This document shows, piece by piece, positions 1-6,513 of a DNA stretch of 6,769 bases. Position 1 is the stretch's first letter; each line of letters begins with the position of its first letter. Under the pieces are notes generated by a model. That model ran no database searches, was not told the DNA's origin, and saw only the letters and a list, made by a program, of their open reading frames with translations. The stretch comes from Actinomycetes bacterium (lineage in GTDB: Bacteria; Actinomycetota; Acidimicrobiia; Acidimicrobiales; SZUA-35). The DNA lies in the NCBI GenBank assembly GCA_024227975.1, contig JAAETV010000389.1, positions 1 through 6,769 on the forward strand, written 5' to 3'. Position numbers and translations under genes: made by a program.

Positions 1-141
1 GGGAGACAAGCCCAAGGGAACCCCCGGCAGCGGCGAAAAGAGCAACCTCGGCACCACCGCCGACGGCAGCGAGCGGCTCGTCGTCGACTATCTGATCATG
101 AAAGACCTCAACAAGGACAAACCCAAAACCTGCGGTAGCGC
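1..141 (+). repeat. Left arm of 141-bp perfect terminal inverted repeat
   Basis: Bases 1-141 are the exact reverse complement of 6629-6769. The first mismatch is at base 142 (C, against T read from the other arm). The arm lies wholly inside the coding sequence of the left surface protein, in the same reading frame as the other arm, so both arms encode the same 46 residues. After the mismatch the two genes remain alignable but clearly diverged up to their stop codons. The arm reaches the edge of the window, so its real outer limit is unknown. Confidence 0.99.
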
Positions 142-262
142 CGTCCTAGTACCCGCAGGCGGCTTCCCGGGCCTCATGGTCGTCATGGCCGGAGCAGCTG
201 GAGCCCTCGCCGTCGGTACCGTCTGGAACCGCCGTCGCCGCACCGCCCCGCTTCCCGTGTAG
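2..262 (+). CDS. 3' end of a surface protein with exosortase-like C-terminal tail (partial)
   Basis: This is the last 86 residues of a protein whose start lies outside the window. The visible part opens with a flexible Gly/Lys/Pro/Ser stretch (GDKPKGTPGSGEKSN), then a short soluble segment containing ERLVVDYLIMKDLNKDK. It ends in a tripartite tail: TCGSAVLVPAGG at about residues 46-57, a hydrophobic helix of about 19 residues, and WNRRRRTAPLPV at the C-terminus. A short motif, a membrane helix and an Arg cluster are the architecture of exosortase and archaeosortase substrates (PEP-CTERM-like); no LPxTG-type motif is present. The tail predicts a protein exported by Sec and held in the membrane until processed. 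The gene at 6514-6768 on the other strand is a paralogue with identical upstream residues, and an exosortase lies in the same locus. The function of the ectodomain cannot be read from this fragment. A plain tail-anchored protein is the alternative. Confidence 0.85.
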   Translation, partial: GDKPKGTPGSGEKSNLGTTADGSERLVVDYLIMKDLNKDKPKTCGSAVLVPAGGFPGLMVVMAGAAGALAVGTVWNRRRRTAPLPV

Positions 263-290
263 GCAGCACCAAACACCTCCTATCGACATT

Positions 291-329
291 GGAACGCTCT
301 CCGGATCTTGACGATCCGGAGAGCGTTCC
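291..329 (+). terminator. Perfect 17-bp hairpin after the left surface gene, probable terminator
   Basis: Bases 291-307 pair perfectly with 313-329 around a 5-nt loop (TTGAC), starting 28 nt after the stop codon at 260-262. The stem is GC-rich and very stable. No real T-run follows on the plus strand (CCAACTTCTCCC), so it is not a textbook intrinsic terminator; a 3'-end stabilising stem or a weak terminator is also possible. It occupies most of the 113-nt gap between the surface gene and the epimerase gene. I see no convincing promoter in the rest of the gap, so the downstream pair may depend on read-through or on a promoter I cannot recognise. Confidence 0.7.
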
Positions 330-363
330 CAACTTCTCCCTAGTCATGGTTTCAGCGCCCCGG

Positions 364-369
364 TGAGGT
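364..369 (+). promoter_or_regulatory. Shine-Dalgarno site of the epimerase gene
   Basis: TGAGGT at 364-369 lies 6 nt before the GTG at 376. The first in-frame codon upstream that matters is the stop TGA at 364-366, so GTG 376 is the furthest possible start. This supports a GTG start for the epimerase. Confidence 0.7.
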
Positions 370-375
370 CTTCGT

Positions 376-1509
376 GTGAACGTGCTCGTCCCGGTCGGTA
401 CTCGACCAGAGATCATCAAACTTGCGCCAGTCATCCACCGCCTTCGTGCTGACGGTCACCATGTCCGGGTCGTCGCCACCGGTCAGCACTTCGATGCCAA
501 CCTGACCGATGTCTTCTATCAACAGCTGGGCTTCGAACCGGACGAGCAATGGCAGCTCGCCGACAGCGAGAGCGAGCGGCTGGCTGAGATCCTCCGCCGC
601 GGCCTCGAGGAGATGGTGACCCATCAACCTGACCTCCTGCTCGTGGTCGGTGATACCTGGACCGTTCCCCTGCTCTGTCTAGCCGCTCGTCGCCACCAGG
701 TCCCGATCGCACACCTCGAGGCCGGGTTGCGCTCGTTCAACCCGACATCAATGGAAGAAGTGAACCGCCGAGTTGCTGGAGCGTCGGCCCAGCTTCACTT
801 CGCCCCAACTGAGACCGCCGCCGCCTTCCTGCGAGCCGAGGGTATCGAGCCGGAGAGGATCTTCGTCGTTGGCAACCCAGTGCTCGACGTCCTGCGTACG
901 TTCGGCACCAAGCGAGCGGCCCGAGAGACGCGACGTGGCGTCACCATGACGGCCCACCGCCCGACCAATGTCGATGACCCCGAGCGACTCACCCGGTTGG
1001 TCACGCTGGCCGAGCGGCTAATGGTCATTGCCCCGCCTGTCGTGTTCCCCCTCCACCCCCGAACCCGCAAGCGCCTGCACGACTTCGACCTCTGGTCACG
1101 CCTCAACGCCAGCGGAGTCACCCTCCTCGATCCCCTGCCCTACGACGGGATGCTCGATCAGCTCTCGCGCTCCCTCGTTGTCGTAACCGACTCGGGTGGC
1201 GTCCAGGAAGAGGCTGCCTGGCTCGGCCTACCGGTCGTGGTGCTCAGGCGTTCGACCCCTCGCTGGGAAGGGGTCGATGCCGGCACCTCGGTGTTGTGCG
1301 GGCTCGACATCGATCAAGGCGTTGCCGCCGTAGCCCGGTTCTGCACCGAACAGCAGCAGGAGCAGGTGGCGGCCACAGCCTGCCGCTACGGAGACGGGTA
1401 CACGGCGAACCATGTGGCCCGCATTCTGGCTGCACCCGAGACGCTCCCTCTTCTGGCGCTCGACGAGCCCGACTTCGTTGGACAGCCCGTGCCCCAAGGG
1501 CGGGCGTGA
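376..1509 (+). CDS. wecB: UDP-N-acetylglucosamine 2-epimerase (non-hydrolysing) family protein
   Basis: Enzymes of this family interconvert UDP-GlcNAc and UDP-ManNAc in the cytoplasm to supply activated ManNAc for surface polysaccharides. The 377 residues match the usual length. Family signatures appear in order: GTRPEIIK near the N-terminus (R10), TGQHF at 35-39, GDT at 92-94, HLEAGLRSF at 113-121, MEEVNRR at 126-132, HFAPTETA at 141-148, GNPVLDVL at 166-173, AHR ending at R195, and TDSGGVQEEA at 271-280 for nucleotide binding. The counterparts of the catalytic acids (D93, E115, E127/E128) and the histidine (H194) are kept. Two blocks deviate: the HRxEN signature reads HRPTN (194-198), losing the acidic residue, and the TERPE signature near the end reads TPRWE. 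A related sugar nucleotide may therefore be the real substrate. The GTG start has a good ribosome site. The stop is directly followed by the HAD gene, so the two are presumably co-transcribed. Confidence 0.9.
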   Translation: MNVLVPVGTRPEIIKLAPVIHRLRADGHHVRVVATGQHFDANLTDVFYQQLGFEPDEQWQLADSESERLAEILRRGLEEMVTHQPDLLLVVGDTWTVPLLCLAARRHQVPIAHLEAGLRSFNPTSMEEVNRRVAGASAQLHFAPTETAAAFLRAEGIEPERIFVVGNPVLDVLRTFGTKRAARETRRGVTMTAHRPTNVDDPERLTRLVTLAERLMVIAPPVVFPLHPRTRKRLHDFDLWSRLNASGVTLLDPLPYDGMLDQLSRSLVVVTDSGGVQEEAAWLGLPVVVLRRSTPRWEGVDAGTSVLCGLDIDQGVAAVARFCTEQQQEQVAATACRYGDGYTANHVARILAAPETLPLLALDEPDFVGQPVPQGRA

Positions 1510-2241
1510 ATGATCCAGCTAGCAGAAGCCGAATCTGTGAATGAGAACAGGAGGTTCGACGCCGTGCTGTTCGACCTCGATGACACCCTCTATTTGCAGG
1601 AGGAGTGGCTTTCTGGCGCCTGGGTGACGGTGGCCGAGGCAGCTCACGCGCTCTACCACACCGACCCAGGAGAGGTGGGGTCTGCGCTACGGCATATCGC
1701 CAGCAGCGGAACCGACCGGGGGCGGATCATCGACCGCGCCATGGCGAAGATCGGACGACCCGAGGTCGACACCGGGCCCCTCGTCGAGGCGTTTCGAGGC
1801 CATCATTCGGACACCCTCACCCTCGATCCCGAGACTGGTGCCCTCCTCGACCGATTGGGGGCGGTCTTGCCGATCGGCCTGATTACCGATGGTGATCCCA
1901 CAATCCAGCACGGCAAGCTGACGTCGCTGGGTCTGACCAGGGTGTTCGACACCATCGTGTGTAGTGACGAGCTCGGACGCCAATACCGAAAGCCCCATCC
2001 CCTCTCGTTCCTCGTCGCAGCGAGGCAACTCGGAGTGAGCCCGTCTCGGGTCGCCTTCGTCGGCGATCGCCCTGAGAAGGACATCGCGGGTGCAGCGGCG
2101 GTCGGCATGACCACCATCCGGGTCCGCACTGGCGAATACGCAGATCGCCCTGACGATCCAGCCCCGTGGCGATCGGTGGCCGATGCCAAGGCGGCGATCA
2201 GGATGCTCCTAGATCTGAACGAGGGGATGCCAGGGGCCTAG
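1510..2241 (+). CDS. HAD-superfamily hydrolase, probable phosphatase
   Basis: A 243-residue cytoplasmic HAD hydrolase with all four motifs: motif I FDLDDT with nucleophile D22 and acid/base D24, motif II LITDGDP with T126, motif III lysine in RKPHP (K161), and motif IV FVGDRPEKDI (D186 and D191 binding Mg2+). The insert between motifs I and II looks like the alpha-helical C1 cap seen in small-molecule phosphatases such as phosphoglycolate or nucleotide phosphatases. The substrate cannot be told from sequence. The ATG follows the epimerase stop with no gap, and AAGGG at 1496-1500 sits 9 nt ahead; a GTG at 1537 is a less likely start. Pairing with a sugar-nucleotide epimerase suggests dephosphorylation of a sugar-phosphate intermediate, which is inference. 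Its TAG stop overlaps that of the convergent minus-strand gene in a shared CTAG. Confidence 0.88.
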   Translation: MIQLAEAESVNENRRFDAVLFDLDDTLYLQEEWLSGAWVTVAEAAHALYHTDPGEVGSALRHIASSGTDRGRIIDRAMAKIGRPEVDTGPLVEAFRGHHSDTLTLDPETGALLDRLGAVLPIGLITDGDPTIQHGKLTSLGLTRVFDTIVCSDELGRQYRKPHPLSFLVAARQLGVSPSRVAFVGDRPEKDIAGAAAVGMTTIRVRTGEYADRPDDPAPWRSVADAKAAIRMLLDLNEGMPGA

Positions 2242-3392
2242 CCGGCCCAGCCTGCGTCTCGTGCGGCGGCTGCCGCCATCGCCCGGTGAGTCGAGTCGTT
2301 GACCGACCAAGGCCATGGCCGGCCGGTGGACACCCACGTCTGCTCGGATCCACTCAGATAGTCCAGGGTCTGCTGGCGTTCTCCCATCACGGCCGCCGCC
2401 ACGGCAAGCACCGCCCACGGCTGCTGATCAGGTGTTCCAGGATTGTCGGCCGACGTGACCCACTGGGGCCATATGGCGTTGAATGTGGCCCACAGCCCTA
2501 GGCCCCGGCTCGAATCTGCGTGCCGGTAGATGATGGGCCACGATTGCGACGTTGCATCGGCATAGAACGTGTCCCAGCTGGGGTTTGACTGATCGGACGC
2601 CCATTTGTACATCCCCACTTCGGAGATCCAGAGCTCATACTCGATGGCGGCCCGGAGGCTCTCCGCCTCGCCGGTCCAGTAGGCGCCAACCCCCGGCTCG
2701 TCCAGAACGTTCTCGGCCAGCCAGACATAGTCGGCCAAGCCCTGCTCGGCATCGATGTTGTCGAGCAGATACTCCCCACCCCAATCAGGCCTGGCACCAG
2801 TGAGACCGTTCTCGTGCTTGGTTGCGATCACCACATTGGCGATCACGTCGATGAGATAGCGCCGCTGGCGTAGGTAGTCGTGATCGTCGGGGACCTGCTC
2901 GGCGTAGGCTCGGAGCAGCGACAGGAAGACTCCCGCATAGGCATCAGTCGAGTCGTAGCGACCTTCACCGGTGAGGGGGTCGATGACCAGTTGCTGGTCG
3001 CCGGTCTGAGGGTTGGCCCAATAGTCGTGGACCGTGCCATACACACCGCTGTAGTCAGGCCAGTTCACGTTGGCGAAGTACCAGTCGATCCACGCTCGGA
3101 CCATCGGCTGATACCGAGGGCCGCCAAGCAGCATCCCGCGGGCTCCCACTGTCCCGTCATAGGGGCTGATGTAGGCCTGAGTGGTGTGCTCGTCGAGTCG
3201 ATAGCGAGCGATGGCACCTGAGGCGGGACCGCGGCCAGGCGGAACCTGGGTCAGCGAGATCCAGTAGGCCTCGTCTTGGATGATGTCATCGAGCAGCGGC
3301 CCGGCGGCTGGCAGCGGCCCTGGAAACGCAGTCATGATGCCAACGACCATGACCAGCCCAGCGAGAAGCCGAACCAATCTGGTTGGGCTCAC
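2238..3392 (-). CDS. Secreted protein resembling (alpha/alpha)6 six-hairpin glycosidases
   Basis: The 384-residue product begins with a signal peptide: basic MSPTRLVR, a hydrophobic core to about residue 22, then a PLPAA-G type cleavage region near 30. There is no lipobox cysteine. The mature part is rich in Trp, Tyr and Asp, with repeated helix-like blocks such as AWIDWYFANVNW (100-111), DSTDAYAGVFLSLLRAYAEQ (147-166), NIDAEQGLADYVWLAENVLD (212-231) and QPWAVLAVAAAVMG (324-337). This pattern suggests an (alpha/alpha)6 toroid as in many polysaccharide hydrolases and lyases. I cannot name a family or prove the catalytic acids; D147, D150, D211 and D214 are candidates. Its GTG start overlaps the ATP-grasp stop by 4 nt, and GAGGT (3403-3399 on the minus strand) lies 6 nt ahead. 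As last gene of the unit it probably trims or remodels the exported glycan. It could also be a non-catalytic glycan-binding protein. Confidence 0.72.
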   Translation of the reverse strand: MSPTRLVRLLAGLVMVVGIMTAFPGPLPAAGPLLDDIIQDEAYWISLTQVPPGRGPASGAIARYRLDEHTTQAYISPYDGTVGARGMLLGGPRYQPMVRAWIDWYFANVNWPDYSGVYGTVHDYWANPQTGDQQLVIDPLTGEGRYDSTDAYAGVFLSLLRAYAEQVPDDHDYLRQRRYLIDVIANVVIATKHENGLTGARPDWGGEYLLDNIDAEQGLADYVWLAENVLDEPGVGAYWTGEAESLRAAIEYELWISEVGMYKWASDQSNPSWDTFYADATSQSWPIIYRHADSSRGLGLWATFNAIWPQWVTSADNPGTPDQQPWAVLAVAAAVMGERQQTLDYLSGSEQTWVSTGRPWPWSVNDSTHRAMAAAAARDAGWAG

Positions 3393-4318
3393 TCAAAGAC
3401 CTCGACGAAGTGCCGCATCATCGTAACACCAGCCCGAAAGCTGAGCCGGTTGGGTTCGACGGGCAATCCACGGATCAGTCGGAGGTACTGACCGACCAGG
3501 TCGGCTCCTGCGGCGAGCGACAAGGGCAGGCCACCCGAGAATCGAGGATTGATCTCGATGAAGACGACCTCCCCGTCGGGCGTCACGAAGCCCTGGGCAT
3601 TGGCCACACCCCGGAGGCCGACACACCCAAGCAGGCGTTCGACACCATCCTCCACGTCAGGGTTCCGGAAGGTGACTCCGCGCGTCGAGATGCCGCCACG
3701 GGTCTCGACGCGATACCTGGGCACGGCGGAGCGAAGGACCCCATCCCGATCGACCAGGGCGTCGACGGTGAACTCACTCCCGCACACACGAGTCTGAACG
3801 ATTGGATTCGGGACCCGACCCAGCGCCCAATTCAGCTCATCAAGATCATCGACCTGGAGAATATCTCGGGAGCCGCGACCGAACCGAGGCTTCACGATCC
3901 ATGGACCTGGGATGCCATCGGCCTTGCCCAGACCAGTGGCCGGGATGGTGATATCGGCCCGGTCAGCCCGCTGGGCGAACTCCCACTTGTCGATGCATGC
4001 CTTCACGGAATCGTTCGTCGGCAGCCATACTGCGACCCCCGCTTCGGCAAGCGCCTCGGCCGCCACCCCAACCGCTGCCATCTCCTCCGCTACGGTGCAG
4101 ATCAGGGCGGTGGCGCCTTTGGTCCGAGCAACCTCGACCAAGGACGGCCCATAGCCTTCGGCATCGGCCCGAGGAATCACAGCTTGGTCTTCGGCCAGAC
4201 GGAGGCCGACGGCACCAGCATCAGCGTCGACCCCAACGGTCGGCATTCCGGCCATAGCAAGCGCACGGATGACGGCGATACCCGCTGGGCCTCCGGCACC
4301 CGTAACCAAGACCGTCAC
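3389..4318 (-). CDS. ATP-grasp ligase, CarB/PylC-like
   Basis: A 309-residue cytoplasmic ATP-grasp enzyme of the carbamoyl-phosphate-synthase-large-subunit-like type. The N-terminal preATP-grasp Rossmann-like fold starts VLVTGAGGPAG (3-13). The ATP-grasp core has DKWEF (110-114), the nucleotide-binding lysine in IVKPRFGRGSRDI (141-153, K143), EFTVDALVD (182-190) and the metal-binding IEINPRFSGG (254-263, E255 and N257). The family activates a carboxylate as acyl-phosphate and joins it to an amine or similar nucleophile. The substrate is unknown; such enzymes recur in surface polysaccharide clusters, where an amide-linked sugar modification is plausible. The GTG start overlaps the preceding small gene by 4 nt (GTGA), and a strong GGAGGG (4333-4328) lies 9 nt upstream, so the start is well supported. 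The reverse strand is also open for 322 codons, but this is a shadow. Confidence 0.9.
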   Translation of the reverse strand: MTVLVTGAGGPAGIAVIRALAMAGMPTVGVDADAGAVGLRLAEDQAVIPRADAEGYGPSLVEVARTKGATALICTVAEEMAAVGVAAEALAEAGVAVWLPTNDSVKACIDKWEFAQRADRADITIPATGLGKADGIPGPWIVKPRFGRGSRDILQVDDLDELNWALGRVPNPIVQTRVCGSEFTVDALVDRDGVLRSAVPRYRVETRGGISTRGVTFRNPDVEDGVERLLGCVGLRGVANAQGFVTPDGEVVFIEINPRFSGGLPLSLAAGADLVGQYLRLIRGLPVEPNRLSFRAGVTMMRHFVEVFE

Positions 4319-4572
4319 AGGAACTGGCCCTCCTCATTGTCGACTGCGTGACAACGGTGGACTTCCGGTTGCGGTTCATGATGCTCATCTAGCCAGGCTC
4401 GATCGACCGGCTGACGTCGTGGCAGCCAGCGGTTGCTGGCTCTGCACTTGTCGAGTGGCAATCGCTGATGACTGTCCCAGATGATCGCGGTACTTCGGGG
4501 GTAGCGATTGCGCCAGACGAGACCGGCCAGGATCAGTTGGACCCCGATGACGACGAGCACGCTGTTAGCCAT
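4315..4572 (-). CDS. Small single-span membrane protein next to the exosortase
   Basis: An 85-residue product with an N-terminal hydrophobic segment (MANSVLVVIGVQLILAGLVW) followed by a charged, Arg/His/Glu-rich tail of about 65 residues with two cysteines (43, 74). I recognise no domain. The Arg cluster after the helix suggests N-out, C-in topology with the tail in the cytoplasm. The ATG overlaps the end of the exosortase gene by 8 nt (ATGGCTAA). Its stop overlaps the ATP-grasp start by 4 nt, so the frame fills the gap between two certain genes exactly. There is no Shine-Dalgarno site, so translation would depend on coupling to the exosortase. The same frame is open further upstream, but that part is a shadow of the exosortase. 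It may be an exosortase accessory or scaffold, which is inference from position only. Confidence 0.65.
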   Translation of the reverse strand: MANSVLVVIGVQLILAGLVWRNRYPRSTAIIWDSHQRLPLDKCRASNRWLPRRQPVDRAWLDEHHEPQPEVHRCHAVDNEEGQFL

Positions 4573-5098
4573 GATGAAGCGCCGCCGCCCCAACGACCGT
4601 TTCGTCGGGTTTCCGAAGCAGGACCGAGAGGAGCAGTATGTAGCCGCCGATGATGTATACGAAGGTGAAGGCACCACCAGCGAAGTCATGGAACAACACC
4701 AGGCTGCCGCGTCCTGACATGATCCCGACCAGCAACGAGGCCACGACACGAATGGTGTTGCCGACGGCCACGGCACCAATCGCCAACCCGACGGCGGCGA
4801 TGCGTCGCGGCCACCGATGACCTTGGGTTAGAACAGCGAGGCAGCTCAGAGCAAGGATGGCAGCGAGCGACGAACAAGCCGGCGAAAGCACCGCTCGAAA
4901 CACCGGCTGACCATCAGGCACAAGCACCACAGAGTGCTCAACTGCGATTGCTCGATGGCCGAGCTGCAACACCTGGAGGATGCGGACCGAGAGCAGGACC
5001 TCGACCTGTCGCACCCAGCCCTGAAACAGCGGGAAGCCGAGGACCACGATGGCAATGGCGCCACCGACTCGGAAGAGGATCCTGGTCGAGGAATTCAT
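4565..5098 (-). CDS. Exosortase/archaeosortase family protein, compact
   Basis: Exosortases are multi-span membrane cysteine transpeptidases thought to cleave proteins at C-terminal tripartite signals and transfer them to a surface acceptor. This 177-residue product has about four hydrophobic spans, near 9-27, 70-91, 98-124 and 142-162. It shows the family triad: Cys75 in SPACSSLAA, Arg117 in GNTIRVVAS and His137 in LFHDFAGG, followed by the usual Gly-rich start of the last helix. It contains little more than the catalytic core, being shorter than the roughly 250-300-residue proteobacterial enzymes with extra spans. The ATG overlaps the glycosyltransferase stop (ATGA), and a textbook GGAGGT sits 6 nt ahead, so the start is secure. 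Likely substrates are the two surface proteins at the window ends with VPAG - helix - Arg4 tails. I cannot assign an Xrt subclass. Confidence 0.88.
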   Translation of the reverse strand: MNSSTRILFRVGGAIAIVVLGFPLFQGWVRQVEVLLSVRILQVLQLGHRAIAVEHSVVLVPDGQPVFRAVLSPACSSLAAILALSCLAVLTQGHRWPRRIAAVGLAIGAVAVGNTIRVVASLLVGIMSGRGSLVLFHDFAGGAFTFVYIIGGYILLLSVLLRKPDETVVGAAALHHG

Positions 5099-6495
5099 GC
5101 GACCACCTCCGATTCGGGACTATGCCGACGCGCCGTGCGGACCCAGTCGTAGTGACGATTGATGACGGCATCGAGCCAGGCCATCGTGCACAGGGCCCCT
5201 GAAACGAAGTAGAGCGGGATGAAGAAAGCCATGGCTCTCGCATCCCGACGGTCGTGACCGCCCAATACGAGTCCTGCACCAAGCTCCAGCAGTGGCCCCA
5301 GGAACAACAGCGTCCAGAGAACAAAGGTCGCCAGTGGATCGATCGGGGTGGCAATACCCGTCATCCACAGGCCGGCCAGAATGGTCGTCACCATTGTGGC
5401 GATCGGGATGTGGAACGCATGGAGGAACATCATCGACTCGATTCGCTCCATGAGGCTGAGCTCTGGACACCTCCAGATGGCATAGCGGTAGTCACGAGCG
5501 GCCTGTTGATGACCGCGAGCCCAGCGGTACCGCTGCCGCCAGAAACGTCGCAGCGAGATCACAGCCTCCTCTTCATCGATGGCCGTGACATCGAACTTGA
5601 TGATCTCTCCGATCAGGACCAGGCGCAGCGTGAGATCGGTGTCCTCAGTGACGGTATTGGGGTTCCATCCCCCAACCGCGCGTAGCGTGGAGGCACGTAC
5701 CGAGCAGTTGGCGCCGCCGTAGGCTGGGAGCTGGAACACGTCATCCCGTCCGAACTCGTTGACGAGGTATCCGGCGGAGTAGTCAATGGCTACCAGCCTG
5801 GCAATGACCGAGTCGCCAGCATTCCGCACGACACAGCGCCCCTGGACGGCCGCCACTCGGGAATCTGTGTAATGGCGAACGTGGCGGACTACGACGTCAG
5901 ATCTCGGCGTGTGATCAGCGTCGAACACGATGATGATGTCGCCTCGGGCGTGCTTGAGCGCCGTATTCAGCGCCGCGGACTTGCCGCCACCGAGACCTGA
6001 GGGGCGATGGAGCACGACCAGGTCGGGGGTCCATGCGGCCCAGTAGTCGAGCGCCTCCGCCGTTCCGTCTTCTGAGCCGTCGTCGACGATGATCTTCTCG
6101 AGAAGGTCGGCGGGGTAGTCGAGCTCATCGAGCGCCATGACAAGGTGATCGACCACCAGCACCTCATCCTTGCAAGCGACCATCACCGTCACTGACGGCA
6201 GGGTTCCGACTCCCGCTTCATAGTGATCAATGTGGCTGTCAACGGTGCGCTCAGCCGAAGCCGACATGGCCGATACGGCAAAGACCATGTGCCGTAGGAA
6301 GTAGGCGACGAACATCACTTGGAGGCCAACAGCCACGGTACTCACCGTGGTCTGCAGGCCGATCATTCCAAGCGTCACGAACACGATACCGATCAGTATC
6401 AAGAGACTCGATCGACCACGGCCTGGGCTGGCCAGACTAAGGAGGCTCCAGCGTACGGGTACGTACCCGCTTGATTGTCGTGCGTCGAGTGTCAA
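5095..6495 (-). CDS. Processive family-2 glycosyltransferase, membrane-bound
   Basis: A 466-residue GT2 of the BcsA/PgaC/hyaluronan-synthase type, which builds a polysaccharide from nucleotide sugars at the inner face of the membrane and may extrude it. Hydrophobic spans lie at about 31-49 and 52-75, then the GT-A domain, then about three spans at 357-380, 387-411 and 421-440. Catalytic motifs are in order: VDDGS (137-141), GGGKSAALNTAL (169-180), FDADH (191-195, D192 and D194 for metal and nucleotide), TED (283-285, catalytic base) and QRYRW (321-325, the QxxRW of processive enzymes). The start is uncertain. The only start codon after the preceding in-frame TAG (6516-6514) is TTG at 6495, 18 nt later, with no Shine-Dalgarno site; GTG or ATG at codons 38, 40 or 44 would cut into the first span. 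Translation probably couples to the surface-protein gene just upstream. The ending overlaps the exosortase ATG by 4 nt. Substrate sugar is unknown; a GlcNAc or ManNAc polymer fits the epimerase nearby. Confidence 0.9.
   Translation of the reverse strand: MTLDARQSSGYVPVRWSLLSLASPGRGRSSLLILIGIVFVTLGMIGLQTTVSTVAVGLQVMFVAYFLRHMVFAVSAMSASAERTVDSHIDHYEAGVGTLPSVTVMVACKDEVLVVDHLVMALDELDYPADLLEKIIVDDGSEDGTAEALDYWAAWTPDLVVLHRPSGLGGGKSAALNTALKHARGDIIIVFDADHTPRSDVVVRHVRHYTDSRVAAVQGRCVVRNAGDSVIARLVAIDYSAGYLVNEFGRDDVFQLPAYGGANCSVRASTLRAVGGWNPNTVTEDTDLTLRLVLIGEIIKFDVTAIDEEEAVISLRRFWRQRYRWARGHQQAARDYRYAIWRCPELSLMERIESMMFLHAFHIPIATMVTTILAGLWMTGIATPIDPLATFVLWTLLFLGPLLELGAGLVLGGHDRRDARAMAFFIPLYFVSGALCTMAWLDAVINRHYDWVRTARRHSPESEVVA
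5105..5110 (-). promoter_or_regulatory. Strong Shine-Dalgarno site of the exosortase gene
   Basis: GGAGGT on the minus strand (5110 down to 5105) lies 6 nt before the ATG at 5098. It is within the last codons of the glycosyltransferase gene. This fixes the exosortase start and suggests independent, efficient initiation as well as coupling. Confidence 0.8.
6456..6469. repeat. 14-bp perfect palindrome in the 5' end of the glycosyltransferase gene
   Basis: CGGGTACGTACCCG is a perfect palindrome covering codons 9-14 of the glycosyltransferase as called. It lies 27-40 nt into the reading frame. If the true start is further downstream this could be an operator or part of an untranslated leader. 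It could also be chance in GC-rich coding sequence. Confidence 0.45.
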
Positions 6496-6513
6496 GGCGT
6501 GTTGTTGGGTTGG

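Noticed and set aside
2..262. LPxTG-type sortase substrate
   Set aside because: The only LP in the tail is the final LPV after the Arg block, not before the hydrophobic helix, and no sortase gene is present.
308..336. TTGACG in the hairpin loop as a -35 box for the epimerase gene
   Set aside because: At 17 nt spacing the -10 position reads AACTTC, which has almost no match to TATAAT.
3383..4351. A 322-codon open frame on the plus strand, antisense to the ATP-grasp gene
   Set aside because: The minus strand has clear ATP-grasp motifs, a good ribosome site and tight overlaps with its neighbours. The plus-strand product shows no domain and is a GC-rich shadow.
4573..4779. Upstream extension of the small membrane-protein frame to an ATG at 4779
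   Set aside because: It would run for about 200 nt through the exosortase coding region, where the triad His and last helix are clearly encoded in another frame, and the extension has Ser/Cys/Arg-rich shadow composition.
6490..6495. TTGACA on the minus strand as a sigma70 -35 box
   Set aside because: No -10-like hexamer occurs at 16-19 nt; the sequence there is AAGCGG-like. It is kept only as the likely TTG start region.
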